A stretch of 64,000 nucleotides of DNA from Turnera subulata (GCA_028386065.3 JAKUCV010002140.1:85313-149312); one strand, 5' to 3'. Positions 10,454-23,113 are shown, counted from the first letter of the stretch. Notes: generated by a model not told the origin, from the letters alone. Numbers and translations are program-made.

Positions 10454-10866
10454 ACAGGCAGGTTGCGCAGAACCCGAGTTGGGAAAGATAGAAAACTCAC
10501 TAAAACTAACAAGACAACAAATTAGAATAGAGAGAATACACTCTCAGAACACTCAGAGAGAAATGCTTGAATGCTAGAGAGAAAAGCTAGGAAGCTTGGG
10601 ATGATTATTTCACTGAGATGTAAGGCTTTTATATAGGCTACAAAAATAACTACTTAAGCTAGAAATTAGGAAACTAACAACATCCTGTAGACTTTAAAAA
10701 ATAGATAAAGATAACTAAGACCTAATCTAGATAACTAAGATCTAATCTAGATAACTAGGATCTAATCTAGATAACCAAGTTCTAATCTAGATAGATAACT
10801 AATCCACCTAGTTTCCACATAACTAGGTAACAACCAAGACCTATCCTTGGTGTTGGATATTTAACA
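10454..10866 (-). repeat. 3' LTR of the degenerate copia element
   Basis: The LTR reads TGTTAAATATCC on the minus strand and ends near 10454. It holds four imperfect copies of a 20-base unit built around GATCTAATCTAGATAACTA at about 10718-10800, also found in the other LTR at about 14165-14245. Confidence 0.85.
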
Positions 10867-12317
10867 CTCCCCCTCGACACCAACTCCCGTTCTTCCGACC
10901 ATGCCGAGCTGATGACAAAAGCATTCAAACTTGTTGCCACTCAAGCCTTTTGTGAACACATCTGCGACTTGTTCTTCAGTCTTCACTTGCCTCAGCTCCA
11001 CTTCTTCTTCAAGGACTTTTTCCCTGATAAAGTGATAATGAACTTCCACGTGTTTAGTTCTTTTATGGAACACGGGATTTTCCGCTAAACGTATTGCTGA
11101 TTGATTATCACAATGCAAAGGAATTGCATACTCAGCTGACTGATGCAAATCCTTCAACAACTGCACAAGTCAAGTGCTCTCTTATTGTGCTGCCATTGCT
11201 GCAGCTCGGTATTCTGCTTTGGTTGTGGATAAAGACACTGTTGGTTGTCTTTTACTGCACCGAAAAACTGCTCCAGACCCGAGTCTAAAAACATACCCAG
11301 TAGTTGAACATCGGGTATCATGATCACCTGCATAGTCAGCATCACATTAGCCAACTAATCTGCAATCTTCACTTCTCTTATAGAGAATTCCATTGCCAAT
11401 TGTACCCTTGACATATCTCAAGATTCTTCTAACTACTTCCAAATGAGGCTTCTTTGGGTTTTGCATAAACCGACTTATCACACCGACTGCATAGGAGATG
11501 TCTGGTTTTGTTTGAGCCAGATATATCAAACTACCCACCAATTGACGATACATCGTTGCATCTTCCAAATCTTTTCCTTCATTAGCACACAACTTCGCAT
11601 TCGGCTCCACAGATGTCGATATTGGTTTGCAATCGTGCATTCCAAATTTCTTCAGCAAATCTTTGCAATATTTTTGCTGATGAAGAAAGATACTTTCTTG
11701 TGTACGATCAATTTCAAGACCAAGAAAGTGCTTAAGCTGTCCAAGCTCTTTCATTTGGAAGCGAACTGACAAATTCTGCTTTATCTGGACAATTTCCTCT
11801 TCACTATCTCCTATGAGGATTAAATCATCCACGTAGACCAGCACTATAGCTAACTTCCCTCCACTAGCTTTAATAAATAAGCTAGAGTCTGCAGTTGTCA
11901 CAGCATAACCACCCTGGACTAAAACTCAGCAATTTTGTAATACCAGGCCCTTGGTGCTTGTTTTAGTCCATAGAGAGCCTTCTGGAGTTTACATATATAC
12001 TCGGGATGATCTTGACTGTCGAAACCCTTTGGTTGATTCATGTAGATCTCTCGATCTAGCTCTCCATGCAAAAATGCATTCTTCACGTCCATCTACCACA
12101 GGTTCCAGTTCTTACTAGCTGCAAGTGCTAGTAGAACTCGCATAGTTGTAAGCTTTGCGATTGGACTGAACGTTTCATCGTAGTCTAGTCTATACTGTTG
12201 AGAGAATCCTCGAGCTACCATACGAGTCTTATACCTCTCAATCGGCCCATTTGTGAGACGTTTTATCTTGTAAGCCCATTTGCAAGAAATAGGCTTTACA
12301 CCTCGTGGCAGTGGCAC
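10861..12317 (-). pseudogene. copia reverse transcriptase and RNase H remnants
   Basis: Three broken frames follow in order. At 12317-12093 is the RT start (CKWAYKIKR, then RYKTRMVARGFSQQ). At 11901-11347 is the RT core with the catalytic YVDDLILIG. At 11354-10861 is RNase H with ADVFTKGL near the C-terminus. Stops at about 12095 and 11930 and frame changes separate them, so no full polymerase is made. Confidence 0.8.
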
Positions 12318-12329
12318 AAGCTCCCAAGT

Positions 12330-13835
12330 CTAGTTATGATCCAATGCTGCAAGCTCCTCTTTCATAGCCATAATCCATCTTGGGCTCAAAGATGCTTCTT
12401 CAAAACTCTCAAGTTCTTTCACATCTTCTACAACAGCAACATTAGCATACTTGGGATTTGGCTTCTTAGGTCTTGTCGATCTTCTCGGCTGAGCTGGCAG
12501 TTCAGTTGCAACCAACTCGGCTTCTTCACTTGACTCACTATCTCCACTTGGCTCACCTTCTTCATGCTCCGCTACACTCAAGTCACCTCCTCCACTCGGC
12601 TGGCTATCTCCACTTGGCTCACTTTCTTCATACAGCCTAACTTCTTTATTTGGCCTTTGGTGCACACCTGTTCGCCAAGGACTTTGAGCTATAGCTGCAC
12701 CATCTCTACCATCTTCTAAAACTTCAGCTCCTCCTAAACTTAGTTGAACTTGAGAAGACTCCACTGTCTCTTTCAGATTATCTGAATCTGACAGTGCTTT
12801 CTTGTCTGAGGACCACCATGCAGATGCTTCATCGAACACTACACCATCTTCATCATTTGAACAGCCTAAATCAACAGTCCAGTCGTTCTTATAATCGACT
12901 TGATTATGTGTTGTTGCTGTAAATGCAAACTCTTCGTCTTCTGTAGCAAACAATGCTTCAGCATCCCATTCTTCTTCATCCTTGAATGTGGTAGCATTGC
13001 CCTCCATGGCTTTCTTCTTAGACCAACAGTCTTTCGCCACATGTCCCTTCTTGTTACAGTTGTAACACTTTCCTTCGAACCTCCTTCCACTGGAATAGTT
13101 CTTCGAGCCTCCTTCACGAGTGCTCGTCTCACCATGATGACTTTTAAACTTGTCACCATTCTTTTTAGATCCACCACCTTCATGCAGCTTGGAATTCCAC
13201 TTGCTTTTCTTTGCATAGAGTGCCTCTTCTTCATTCTTCAGCGAGACTCCTCCCATTTGCTTAGCTAAGTCTTCTTGACTGGCTAGCAAATTCTCAAATT
13301 CCTCAAGTGATGACTATTTTGGCCAACCTTGTACAACAGTAATAAAGCTGCTAAATTCCGGCCTTAAACCATGAATAAGAATTTGCTTCATCTTGGAATC
13401 GCCGATGGATGCTTCTGGATCCAACTCTGAAATCTCACGGCACAAGAACTTCACTTTGTGAAAGTATTGTGCTATTGTCATGTTGCCTTATGTCACCGAC
13501 AATAACTCGTTCTCTAAAAGTTGAAGCTTCGTATCATTCTTTTTAGAGAACCGAGTGACAAGTGTATCCCAAGCTTCTTTCGGAGTTTCAGCTTTCTGTA
13601 TGCATTGCAGCATTTCCTTTCCCACTGTTGTCTTCAAAGCGAAAATTGCCTTGCCCACTTTAATCTTCCACTTTCGCAACTCTCCGTTTGTATCTGCTGG
13701 TTGTGCTACCTCGGTACCATTGACCACTTCCCACAGATCTTGTCCTTGCAGGTAGGACATCATGCAGGTTGACCACGTACTATAGTTGTTGTTGTTGAGC
13801 TTCTCCATTGCGCCGATAACTTGAAGGTCAGTCAT
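12330..13835 (-). pseudogene. copia gag, zinc knuckle and post-integrase fragment
   Basis: The first frame (13835-13488) is a copia gag N-terminus with NNNNYSTWSTCMMSYL and a following helical region. After a break, 13289-12330 contains the CCHC knuckle CYNCNKKGHVAKDC. It then reaches a decayed protease motif (WTVDLGCSN in place of the usual W..DSGC.NH) and passes directly to VVFDEASAWW, which in copia proteins normally lies after the integrase. About 1-1.3 kb covering the rest of protease and all of the DDE integrase has therefore been deleted. Confidence 0.8.
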
Positions 13836-13904
13836 TGTATCAACAAAAAATTCTCACAAAACACCGCTACGTACGTGATCTCCCAAAGAAGGACTTGCTC
13901 CGCT

Positions 13905-14288
13905 ACAGGCAGGTTGCGCAGAACCCGAGTTGGGAAAGATAAAAAACTCACAAAAACTAACAAGACAACAAATTAGAATAGAGAGAATACACTCTTAGAA
14001 CACTTAGAGAGAAATGCTTGAATGCTAGAGAAAAAAATCTAGAAAGCTTGGGATGATTATTTCACTGAGATGTGAGACCTTTATATAGGCTACAAAAATA
14101 ACTACTTAAGCTAGAAATTAGGAAACTAACAACATCCTGTAGACTTAAAAAAGTAGATAAAGATAACTAAGACCTAATCTAGATAATTAAGATCTAATCT
14201 AGATAACTAAGATCTAATCTAGATTACCAAGTTCTAATCTACATAGATAACTAATCCACCTAGTTTCCACATAACTAGGTAACAACCA
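13905..14288 (-). repeat. 5' LTR of the degenerate copia element, truncated
   Basis: It is highly similar to 10454 to about 10837. It stops at AACAACCA (14281-14288), so the outer roughly 30 bases, including the TGTT end, are missing. This is why the element boundary on this side has no visible duplication. Confidence 0.8.
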
Positions 14289-14880
14289 ATTCTTTAAAGG
14301 AATGGCTGAGCTATAACCTTTCTGCTGAGTGGAATGATGTGCATAATATTTCTTGGAATGCACTCTTTGGAGTTTGTGTCAAGAAGCTCAGGTCTTGGAG
14401 GAATGCGTGGATTTTTGGTTGTCAGGAAATCGGTTATTTTGCAGTGAAGGTTATTATTTCGTATGTGAAAGGGATTTTTGCAGCCAACCAAGCTAACAAG
14501 CCAAGGGCCTCGATTCGAACAATGACACCTATTTATTGGACTCGACCACCGTCTCCATGGCATAAGCTTAATAATGATGGAGCTTGTTGGGGAAAATCCA
14601 GGGATAGCTGGTGTTGGCCGAGTGTGTCGGGATCATCAGGGCAATTGGATTTTTAGATTTAAAGCATCTGTTGAATGGTGTACAGCTTCTAAAGCTGAAA
14701 TTTGGTAGTTCTTTTGGGATTGCGCACTGCTTGGACCAGAAGTTTTCATCTTCCGATTCTAGAGGTTGATTCACTATCTTTGTTTCAGGTGTTGGAAAGT
14801 GTAATCCTCAAGGTAAGCCATTACTAATGGAGATTTTGGCACTATTGAATTCCACATCCTTCACACGAGGGTAATAAGGT
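14289..14880 (+). pseudogene. LINE RNase H domain fragment
   Basis: The plus strand reads WTRPPSPWHKLNNDGA, the signature start of the RNase H (RVT_3) domain at the C-terminus of plant LINE-type ORF2 proteins. After a one-base frame shift it continues NPGIAGVGRVCRDHQGNWIF, then later a stop (14706-14708) and LLMEILALLNS. The order of motifs fits the family but the frame is broken at least twice. Upstream RT sequence is absent because the copia element borders it at 14288. Confidence 0.6.
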
Positions 14881-14904
14881 TGCAGTACTCGTGAATCAAA
14901 CAAA

Positions 14905-14950
14905 AACGATATCATATATAAGATCGAACTGAAGTCCTGAATTTAGTAGT
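14905..14950 (-). pseudogene. Duplicated scrap of the lipase last exon
   Basis: About 45 bases, centred on ATCATATATAAGATCGAACT, repeat the segment at about 15450-15500 inside the last lipase exon, with several mismatches. The copy lies downstream of the gene's stop codon and has no open frame of its own. It may mark a local duplication or the trace of an insertion. Confidence 0.5.
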
Positions 14951-15385
14951 GCAAAAATCTCTAATTGCGGGGTGGTTATTTTGTTTTTGATTCAATCCAA
15001 GTTTTTCTTGTGATGTTTTTAAGAGACATTGAGGGGTTTTCTTATCCACCGTGCATGTATACCTTCGTTAATGGGCATGCGTTTTTCTAACATCATGCGT
15101 TTATTTTCTTGAGGAAAGAATCCGGTAGTAACTGTGTATAGAGCTGAATATGATGGCCAAAGAACATAATGGGCATATTAACTCCCAAGATGAATGAGTA
15201 CTTTCCTTTCCAAGACATATCGTTGGCTAACATTACTCGGCATGACCAAGATGGTTGGTTATTCCCGAGAATTTTTTTTTACATTTACAGCGGCAGGGAG
15301 GGAACTAAGAATTGTAGTGATGCAATGCTAGCTTCCTTGTCATTCTGACTTTTCTAGTTGTACAATGCGAGCAACAGATACTATA

Positions 15386-18300
15386 CTATTGTTGGATTTC
15401 GTTTGGTACCGTTGGTACTCTCCTAAACACATGTTTTCTGCAACGTTCGAAAATGCTATCATATATAAGATCGAACTGAACTCCTGCTCGCTCCCGATTT
15501 ACTATGAATAATATGTGATCACCTTCCACGATCTTGTAGTACCTGCAACCAAATGACACCTCTGTGTTAGCTCAGTCAGATTTTTAAAAATAAACCTCAA
15601 TGACTATTCGAATTTCTGACCCAGTTAGAGTTGATACTAGACTCAACATGTTATTCCAATTACAAAGATTTAACCACGGCATTAGAAAATGAAAGCACCG
15701 ATAGGACAAGAAGTCAAACATTTTCAACAAACTAGATTCTGAAGGCCTATTCACTCTCATACTTCATCCAAGACCCTTTAAAGCCACATTTTGTTTGTAC
15801 TGAGCCTTCCAAAGATCCTTAACCTACACTTTGTCTTTCCATAGTTGATAATATCTACAGAACAAATAACTAAATTTCCGGATTCGCTAACAGAAGATTA
15901 TCTGGCAATTTAAAATTTCACGTTTTTTTAAATTGTTGTCTGAAGTATCTTTAGAGGGTGCTTAGGGCTGCCTAGGTCCCAAAGAACAGCATTCAACATT
16001 TTCCAGATTTCATTCTCAATACCATGCGATGTAGTTGATAAACGTGAGAATTTCATAGCAACCATCCAAGTCACGAGGAGTAAAATGTGCTGAAAAACTA
16101 ACCAGATTCCTGGCTGCAAGTGCCGACAGTCAGAATCATTTACAACCATTTTGCAGGGGTGTTCAATAGGGAGTCGAGGGTGGGTCATGGATATGGTGTT
16201 GAGCGCTCCATCATTGTCCTGCCAATCCTCATCCCTGCACATGGATTTACTCATCAGAAGTATGCTCATGTAAGAGCTTCATTATTGTTGATCATAAGTA
16301 TGAGACATTCCCATCAGTGCATTTCCTTGGGAAATTATATATCAGAGGAAAATAAGAATATATCCAACGACAGTCGTTAGAAAAGTTTATTGTGAAAACT
16401 GTTACTTGATAATAACATTAGGAGATGGTCAGACATGACGTTAAAGTCAATGAAGTTTGTGCGGTAGGCGAGAAAAGTTCTTCTAAACTAATAAATAAAG
16501 AATTGATAAACATGTTATACAGCTCGGAAGAGAACCGCAGACCTGTATCCTTTATAAGGGGCAGGGACATCTGGTGGATGACGCCATTGGCTCATTTGCA
16601 ATACTCTTATGAATAGCATTGGATGAATTCCAAAAATGCTTGAAGGAACTGTATAGCCCATGATTGTCCTTGTCCGTTTCGTGGCGTAGCTGAAATAGTA
16701 TGTGTTTGGAAAAGTTTGCAGATGGCTGTTGAGTCGCATAGACCCTTGAATTGTAAGATCAGGCAGTATCCAATCTCCTGAAGCAAATGGCCCTGCATTC
16801 CCTAACAGGCAGTCAATAAGACCCCAGACTCCCATTTTCTTCCAGGACATGTTGAAGTGATCAAAACCGAAATTGTAGTAATCCTTCAGCCATGGGATGT
16901 CCAGCCAATCATAAATTAACACTCCTAAGCGACAGAACTGAAGCAGAGAAATTGGTTTCATTGTTCTCCCATCTTCAGGGCTGCGATATTGACAATGCAG
17001 CAGAATTTCAGAAGAAAAATTGAGATTTATTTGAAGAAGCAACTGATCATGGAAACCGATACTGAATTGAAACGGTAGCATCCTTTGGCAACTTTCTAAA
17101 CGCAGTATAATATGAATCTTTTAGCATAGTGCTGATTATCAAATCTGGATAGAGGATTACCAAAACCCCTGTCCCACAATATTATTTCCATCCCTCAGTA
17201 GACAGTATCATGATAGTCCATTACACCAATATTTACTAAATTAAAGAACTCTTAACAGAAGATCAAATACTCACTGCATGCCGTCTAAGTAAGTTCTTGT
17301 AGTCCCGTTGAAAGCTCCAGATAACGATGTGATGCTTAAAACCCAGTCCTCAGAAGTGTTCTCATACCCTTTAAATGCCTAGAAATTCATCATAATCATA
17401 CGATTAATAAAGAGATTTGAACTAATAAAGAAGGGATGCTGACTGACACGAACAAAATCAAAGTAGACTACTAACCTTATCGGCCAGCATTTGCTGCAAC
17501 ACCCGAACAACCTGTGCTCCAGCAGAGTGCCCAACAAAGTGAATAGGGTGATCTTCATCCCATTCTGGATAGTGCCCTGCAATCACATCACACAACAAGC
17601 AGATACATTTTAGACTCTGAACGAAGCTTAGGACACAGATTATTACGGAAGAGATAAACGACAGCCTAATAAAAGGCCAATGGAGATCCTTTACCTTGCT
17701 CATACACCCGCCCAAACTGCGAATGGCCATAAGCCTTGCTGTGTTCTTCACCATAATCAACCTGACCGCCTTTCAAATAGTAGAACAACTCACGTGCCCT
17801 AAGAACCAAAAGAACAGCTAGAGAATTAATAACAGAGAAGAACTGAACAAAGCAAAAAGATAAGCAATAACCACGGGAATGAACCTGAATTGAAAATACT
17901 AACACATATCCAGCACTCACCTATCGTATATGCTGGTTAAAGAACCCAAATCAGGAACCAGAACCCTCTCATCTTTCTTCTCTGCCCCTGCAAAATATGA
18001 TAAACCTCCCAATCTCTGCAACCAAACGGAGATCAAAATTCCAAAGGTATTGAGCACCAAACGGCATGAGGATACAAAAGGCAAAGGAATGTTTTTGGGA
18101 AATAAAGAAGGAAAAAGCATACCCCTTTGCCAAATCCGAAGATTCCATGGACCAATACAATAGGAGGCAAGTCATCGGCATTGGTGGTGGTGGCGGCTGG
18201 TGCTGATGTGCCTCCGGCTTCCTCCTCTTTCACCACAGCATTGGTATTAGGCTTGAAAACCAGCTCATTCAAAGCCTGAGAAAGATCACCAGCCACAGCT

Positions 18301-18392
18301 GAGCTAAAAATGTAAAACCCATATAGCAAATGCACCAGAGTGCTCACGAACAGCTCCGTCAGTTGCAGAGCAGATATCCACCACCTTATCAT
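15386..18392 (-). CDS. Alpha/beta-hydrolase lipase-like protein
   Basis: Eight GT-AG exons on the minus strand: 18392-18123, 18015-17921, 17798-17695, 17576-17476, 17378-17275, 16980-16543, 16234-16103, 15542-15386. The 1401-nt CDS keeps phase throughout and encodes 466 aa. The start MIRWWISALQ opens with a hydrophobic segment (about residues 8-35), suggesting membrane association. An oxyanion-type HG lies in VLVHGIFGFGKG (79-90). The nucleophile is Ser174 in GHSAG. Candidate Asp (DNDGALNTISM) and His (GDHILF) partners follow in exons 7-8, as in bacterial group I.5/staphylococcal-like lipases. Sequence and length match the Arabidopsis At1g10740/At1g23330 family from memory. The likely role is hydrolysis of an acyl ester; the natural substrate is not shown. 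The last exon is separated by a 560-bp intron. The 5' leader carries CTC repeats (GAG/GGA on the mRNA). Confidence 0.92.
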
Positions 18393-18472
18393 TTCCTTTC
18401 CCTCTTATTTATATCCAAAATCAACAAAATAAGAAGAAAAAAGTGGTAGTATTTCAATCCCGAAAACAAGAC

Positions 18473-18498
18473 CCTCCTCCTCCTCCTCCTCCTCCTTC
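18473..18498. repeat. CTC trinucleotide microsatellite
   Basis: About eight CTC units, with a shorter run at 18538-18555. Both lie 80-165 bases upstream of the lipase ATG, so they read as GAG repeats in its promoter or 5' leader. Confidence 0.85.
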
Positions 18499-18559
18499 AA
18501 AGGAATACGGCTACCAAGAAACTAACGTTTTTATCAGACCCTCCTCCTCCTCCTATGAT

Positions 18560-21500
18560 CGTCAACAATAGAAGGGTCTGATTTAGAAGGGAAAGAAACA
18601 CAACCCCTTCTCCTGTGTGTCTTTTTTTTTTTTCTTTTCCTTTCTCTCTTTTGTTCAAACTCTGAGAATAGTTTTCCACATTTCTCTCATTTCTAATTCA
18701 AAAGGGTCAAAAAAGTCTAAACAAAGAAAAACCAATCAAGACCTCTCTGGTCATTCGTCCATTTTTTTCTCTGGTCTTTGGCCACCTAAAATTGCAAAAG
18801 GGCACAAGTCTAGGTTGTCTTCGTTGCCATGTGTAATGGTAGCAACCTCTCCTAAAAAGTTGTGTGCAAAATACAGCCAGGGTGGGTGGGCCCCGCTAAA
18901 TATAGGGTAGCTTGATCCATCAAATGAAATAAATCCAAATCTTTTAGCCACTGAATTAGGTGAGAAAATTTCGGTGATATGTATTGTAGACACGTTACTC
19001 GTTTTTTCCTTTTCTTCACTTAAATTTAACAACATTATGTATGTATGTATTTACTATAGTATGTTACCTGAAGAAGGTTTTATTTTGGGTTCATTTAAAA
19101 AAAGGGGAGATGGTTTTATTTATTTATTTTTTTGAGATTCTAGGCGTTTCTTTCTTTTTAGGGGCTGTGGTTTGTGCGTGTGCTGTATCAGAGCTGGAAG
19201 GTTCTCTTTCTCTCTCTGGAAAACGAAGACCAAACCAACCAAACCCCCAACCGTCTCTGCCTTATCCTCCAAATCATTACTATCATTTGATTCTTCACTC
19301 AATTTGTGATATGGTAGGCTACTAACTCCAATGCAAACTCGCAGCTTCTAGTCGTGGAAGTTACGCTCAAAATTCTAGTACTACTACTTGGTATCTACCC
19401 TTTTTAACCAAACCAAAAAGAGATAAATGCTTATATGTATATGTAATTTATTTTTAAGAAAAAAATCAACAAACAAATTGCTTTTCTCAATATAAGAGTA
19501 TTCTAACGATGTATATACTCACTCTTGTGAATATGCTACCATTGCAATTGAAAAAGGGAAAAAAAAAATAATAGCAGCAGTTGATGGGTGTTTGTGTTAC
19601 GCGTTGCGAAAGAGGAGGTGGGGTTGGTGTATATCCCATAATTTTGGTCACATGGAACATGGTTAGTGAATGGCACATGCACATTTTTGGGCATTCATTG
19701 TTTTCACCGTGCGCTTTGCTCCAATTATTTGGCATTTTTCGTCTGCGACAAAAGCACTAACAACCCGCTGACCCTAAAAACAAAGAAAAAAAAAAAAGGA
19801 ACAACACTAAGCCTAATGTAAAAGAGGGCTCTAAGTTGGTTTTTTAATCAAGCAAGAGAGTGCTTTACGCGTGGATCTTCTCTGTGCTTATCCACATGCT
19901 AATCCTCTTCCAAATGATTAGCGTCTGAATAACAAAGGATTAACATTGATTCCTTCTGAAAAACGTTGGTTATTATCCATAGATTCCAATTAATTCTAAC
20001 ATGAAAGAAAGAGGAAAAAAAAACAGCATCGGATCCTGCCGCATATGTTCCGTTGTAAGCTAGTTGAATGCGATGTAAACTAGAGAGGATAAATGGTGAT
20101 ATGGCAATAGGTAGTAGTTCTGATTCAGCATCAGATAGCTACTGAGTAAGACAGGTGCAATATGCCATGTGGTTAGATCCATATGTAGTCATAAATATTA
20201 TTAAATGGATAGATGCCCTTCTTAACCTTTGCAAATTTCAATTTGATAGGATATCTCTAAACTAATAAGAAGAAAGCAAGAAGGAATCATCTAGAATCTA
20301 CCGTTGATAGAATTTTTTGGTTTTTAGTCCTTTTATTTACAAAAAGTTATAAGGATTTTTGCTCCTAATTGCCATATAAATCCAAACTTTTTTTTAATTG
20401 AATGCAAAAATGATTGATATTAGCTAGGGTTTTTTTTTGTTGGGAAGTGATAAGTGGCATTGGTGGATTTCACTAGAAAATCAATGAAGGATGGGGGCAA
20501 CCTATAAGGTATGGGGGTAGATTGCCACGTCCGCATGGGGGCAACATGGTCCCATCCTCCCGATTTATAAAACCTAGTACAAAATTAGCACAGTAGTAGT
20601 AGTAGTAATTTTTGTAAAAAAAAGGTTTGCAAGAAGAAGCAGAGTTTATGTGGCAGACATGGGACATGGTGGACAATTGATGCTTGCTGCCCAATGGCGT
20701 GGTACACGGAATCATATTGTGAACAAAATTATGGGCGGCCCCACGTGAGAATGCTTCGAAAAAGTCAAGTTGCCGCGTTGTTGCATTTCTCTTCTCAAGA
20801 AGAATCCAAGTTTGAAACGCTGGAACATTCTGGAGGGGATTATTTCTAAATTTGGAACATCTTAATTATTTACCCAAAACCCTCAAACTTTCCTTTCCTC
20901 CCTCCCTCTCTCTTTCTCTTTTTTCTTTTTCTAATGAATCCCCAACCTCAAATCCTGAATCCAGAAACATAACGCAACCACCGAAAAAAGAATATATCGA
21001 ATCTGGCCACACAACTGGATGCAATGAATGAATGAGTTTTTTTTTAATAAGGAGAGGGCCTGTGAGTTTTTTTATAAAAAGCCAATAGAGACAGAATTCT
21101 GAATCAAGTCATCAACTTACCGTTACTGAAGCTTTTTTAAAGATAGCTGACTGAATATTGTAATTTAATTTTGATTGTTTATCTATTTATCAACAAAAGT
21201 CAGAAGGTAACTCATAGATTTTATAAAGACATATGAGCAATCCAAGAAAACATAGGAAATTAATCCCACAGTCCACCTACACCATGTTAATCGCAAAGAG
21301 CAAAATTAAATGTATTAGTAGAATCCTCATGGAATTGGAATCATTAATATTACTGACGGACATTGAGTGTTTTTTTAGAAGAATACTAACGGATGGAGGA
21401 GTTTTTTTTGGGCTTGGGAGGGCCCAATTAATGTATTTGTTGGTTTAAAGTTTTAAAAATTGCTAGAATGGAGGAGTTGAGTTTCAGACCATGACGTTGA
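18560..21500. other. Intergenic between lipase and PPR genes, left part
   Basis: AT-rich DNA holding the presumed lipase promoter. I see short poly-A/T tracts and scattered short frames but no supported gene or terminal-repeat element. Confidence 0.4.
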
Positions 21501-21504
21501 AACG

Positions 21505-21660
21505 AGGGTTGGCTTAGTTGATTGAGGTTTAATAAGCACTCTCATTAGGTTGAGAGTTCGAACCGACCGCCTCTCTTAGTGGGTAATTTGTAAATATCAA
21601 TGTAAGCGCTCGTTGAGCCTAGTGGTTTATCCTAGCCTTGTCCTGATAAGATAATATAAA
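21505..21660 (+). mobile_element. tRNA-derived SINE
   Basis: An A-box-like GGTTGGCTTAGTTGATTGAG at about 21508 is followed about 40 bases later by a B-box GGTTGAGAGTTCGAACC (21549-21565), the internal RNA polymerase III promoter. A unique body then ends in an A/T-rich tail at about 21650. Length and layout match plant SINEs. It abuts the left arm of the foldback. Confidence 0.65.
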
Positions 21661-21669
21661 AAATTATGA

Positions 21670-22568
21670 CGGTAAATTTTTCTCCCATTGGATATCTTTC
21701 TCTCCAAATTGGGGAGAAACCGGAGAGAATTATAGGCTCCGCAATTAATTAAATAATTTTTGGACAAATTTGCTCCTTATCCCTTTGTGTCTTTCACTTT
21801 TCATCTTTCAAAAAACAAAACGTAAATCACAAAAAGTTCCTCCTTTGTATTTGGCAAACAACTCTTCTTCTTTGTCTTTGGAAAGCAAATGATGAAGGAA
21901 AAATAAAGTAGAAAAACAAATCCTAACCAACTCTCCTTTCCTCTCATCTCTTCAATTCTCCTCTCTTTAAATTTCACTGTGATGCTGTTCAAAAAAAAAT
22001 AAATTTCACTGTGATCAGTATCTATCATAGTCAGGCATTTTCTTCTCAGACTATTCAGTTCTCTCCCCAATAGATATTCAAGGTTAGTTTTTATTTTAAA
22101 TTAACTCACGCTAACCAGCTCTTTGTAGATGTAGAGTTATTTATTAATTTATGAATGACTTCATTCATAAGAACTAACTTTGAATCTGCTGGGGAGAGAA
22201 CTGAACAACCTAAAAAGAAAATGCCTAACTGTGGCACAGATACTGACCACAATGAATTTGAAGAGGAAAATTGAAAGATAAAAGGAAAGGAGAGTTGGTT
22301 GGGATTTGTTTTTTTACTTTATTTTTCCTTCATCTTTCGCTTTTCAAAAAAACAAAGAAGAATAGTTGTTTACCTGATATAAAGAAAGAGCTTTTTGTGA
22401 TCGACGTTTTTTTTTTTGTTTTCTTTAAGAAAAAAAGTGGAAGACACCAAAATATTGGGATAAATTTGTCCAAAAATTATAAAATTAATTATGGAGCCTA
22501 GTTTCTCCCTGACAATTAATCGAGAAAGAATGATATTCTCCTCAAATGGAAGAAAAATTTCCCCTCAC
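21670..22568. repeat. Long foldback (inverted repeat) element
   Basis: The left arm (about 21670-22095) and right arm (about 22175-22568) are inverted copies of each other over roughly 400 bases. Matching pairs include AAATTTTTCTCCCATT with its complement near 22545, ATTTTTGGACAAATTTG with CAAATTTGTCC-type sequence near 22460, and CAGTTCTCTCCCC with GGGGAGAGAACTG near 22190. The central loop is only about 80 bases. No transposase is encoded. It is most simply a long MITE or foldback transposon. Target duplications were not resolved. Confidence 0.75.
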
Positions 22569-23064
22569 AATTCTTTACCCTCTCCATTCTTTTGCTTCCA
22601 AACAAATATTCCTCCTAAATTCTCCTCACTCATTCTTCCTCCCAATTTCTCCTACTCCCAAACTAAGCCTAAGGCGCAACTACTTGGGGAGTAGTAGTGT
22701 TTCGGCTCAAGGTAGGATTCAAACAATTCTTTCTTTCTAAAAAAAAGAATTGTTCAAACAAATTCCTTAATTGAGGCCTAGAAAAAAAGAAATAAATAAT
22801 TAATCAAAAGGAGTAGAAAAAGTGGAGGAAGAGAAACCCTGTAAACTCATTCATCATGTAGGCCGAGCCACGGCCTGTTATCAGTTTCCTAATGGGCCCA
22901 AGCCATAGCCCAGAGATTCCACCCTCTCAGCTCAGCTTAGCTTAGCGGCATCCACCAGCTAAACCCCCTCCGTCGGCGCTCGGGAGAAATGAACTAGGGT
23001 TTAGAGTTTAGTTAGAAACACAGAAATCCCCGATCCTATCACTACAGACACTCGAAACACAACA

Positions 23065-23090
23065 CCGCCACCACCACCACCACCACCACC
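23065..23090. repeat. CAC trinucleotide microsatellite
   Basis: About eight CAC units lie 24 bases upstream of the PPR gene ATG, within its presumed 5' leader. Confidence 0.85.
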
Positions 23091-23113
23091 GGATCGGAAA
23101 ATAGAAAAATAGA

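Larger units (their letters stand above)
10454..14288 (-). mobile_element. Degenerate Ty1/copia element lacking integrase
   Basis: Two direct repeats (10454-10866 and 13905-14288) flank about 3 kb that reads on the minus strand as gag, zinc knuckle, broken protease, then RT and RNase H. The 3' LTR start TGTTAAATATCC is directly preceded on the minus strand by a GAGGGGGAG purine tract. A primer-site-like AGCGGAGCAAG follows the 5' LTR. The 5' LTR lacks about the first 30 bases found in the 3' copy, and no target duplication was found. Frameshifts and stops break every domain, and the integrase core is absent. It lies about 1.1 kb downstream of the lipase gene. Confidence 0.9.

Noticed and set aside
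15928..16080. Continuation of the lipase reading frame past 16103
   Set aside because: A GT donor at 16102-16101 and the true conserved end (YYKIVEGDHILF) at 15542-15386 show this is intron, not exon.
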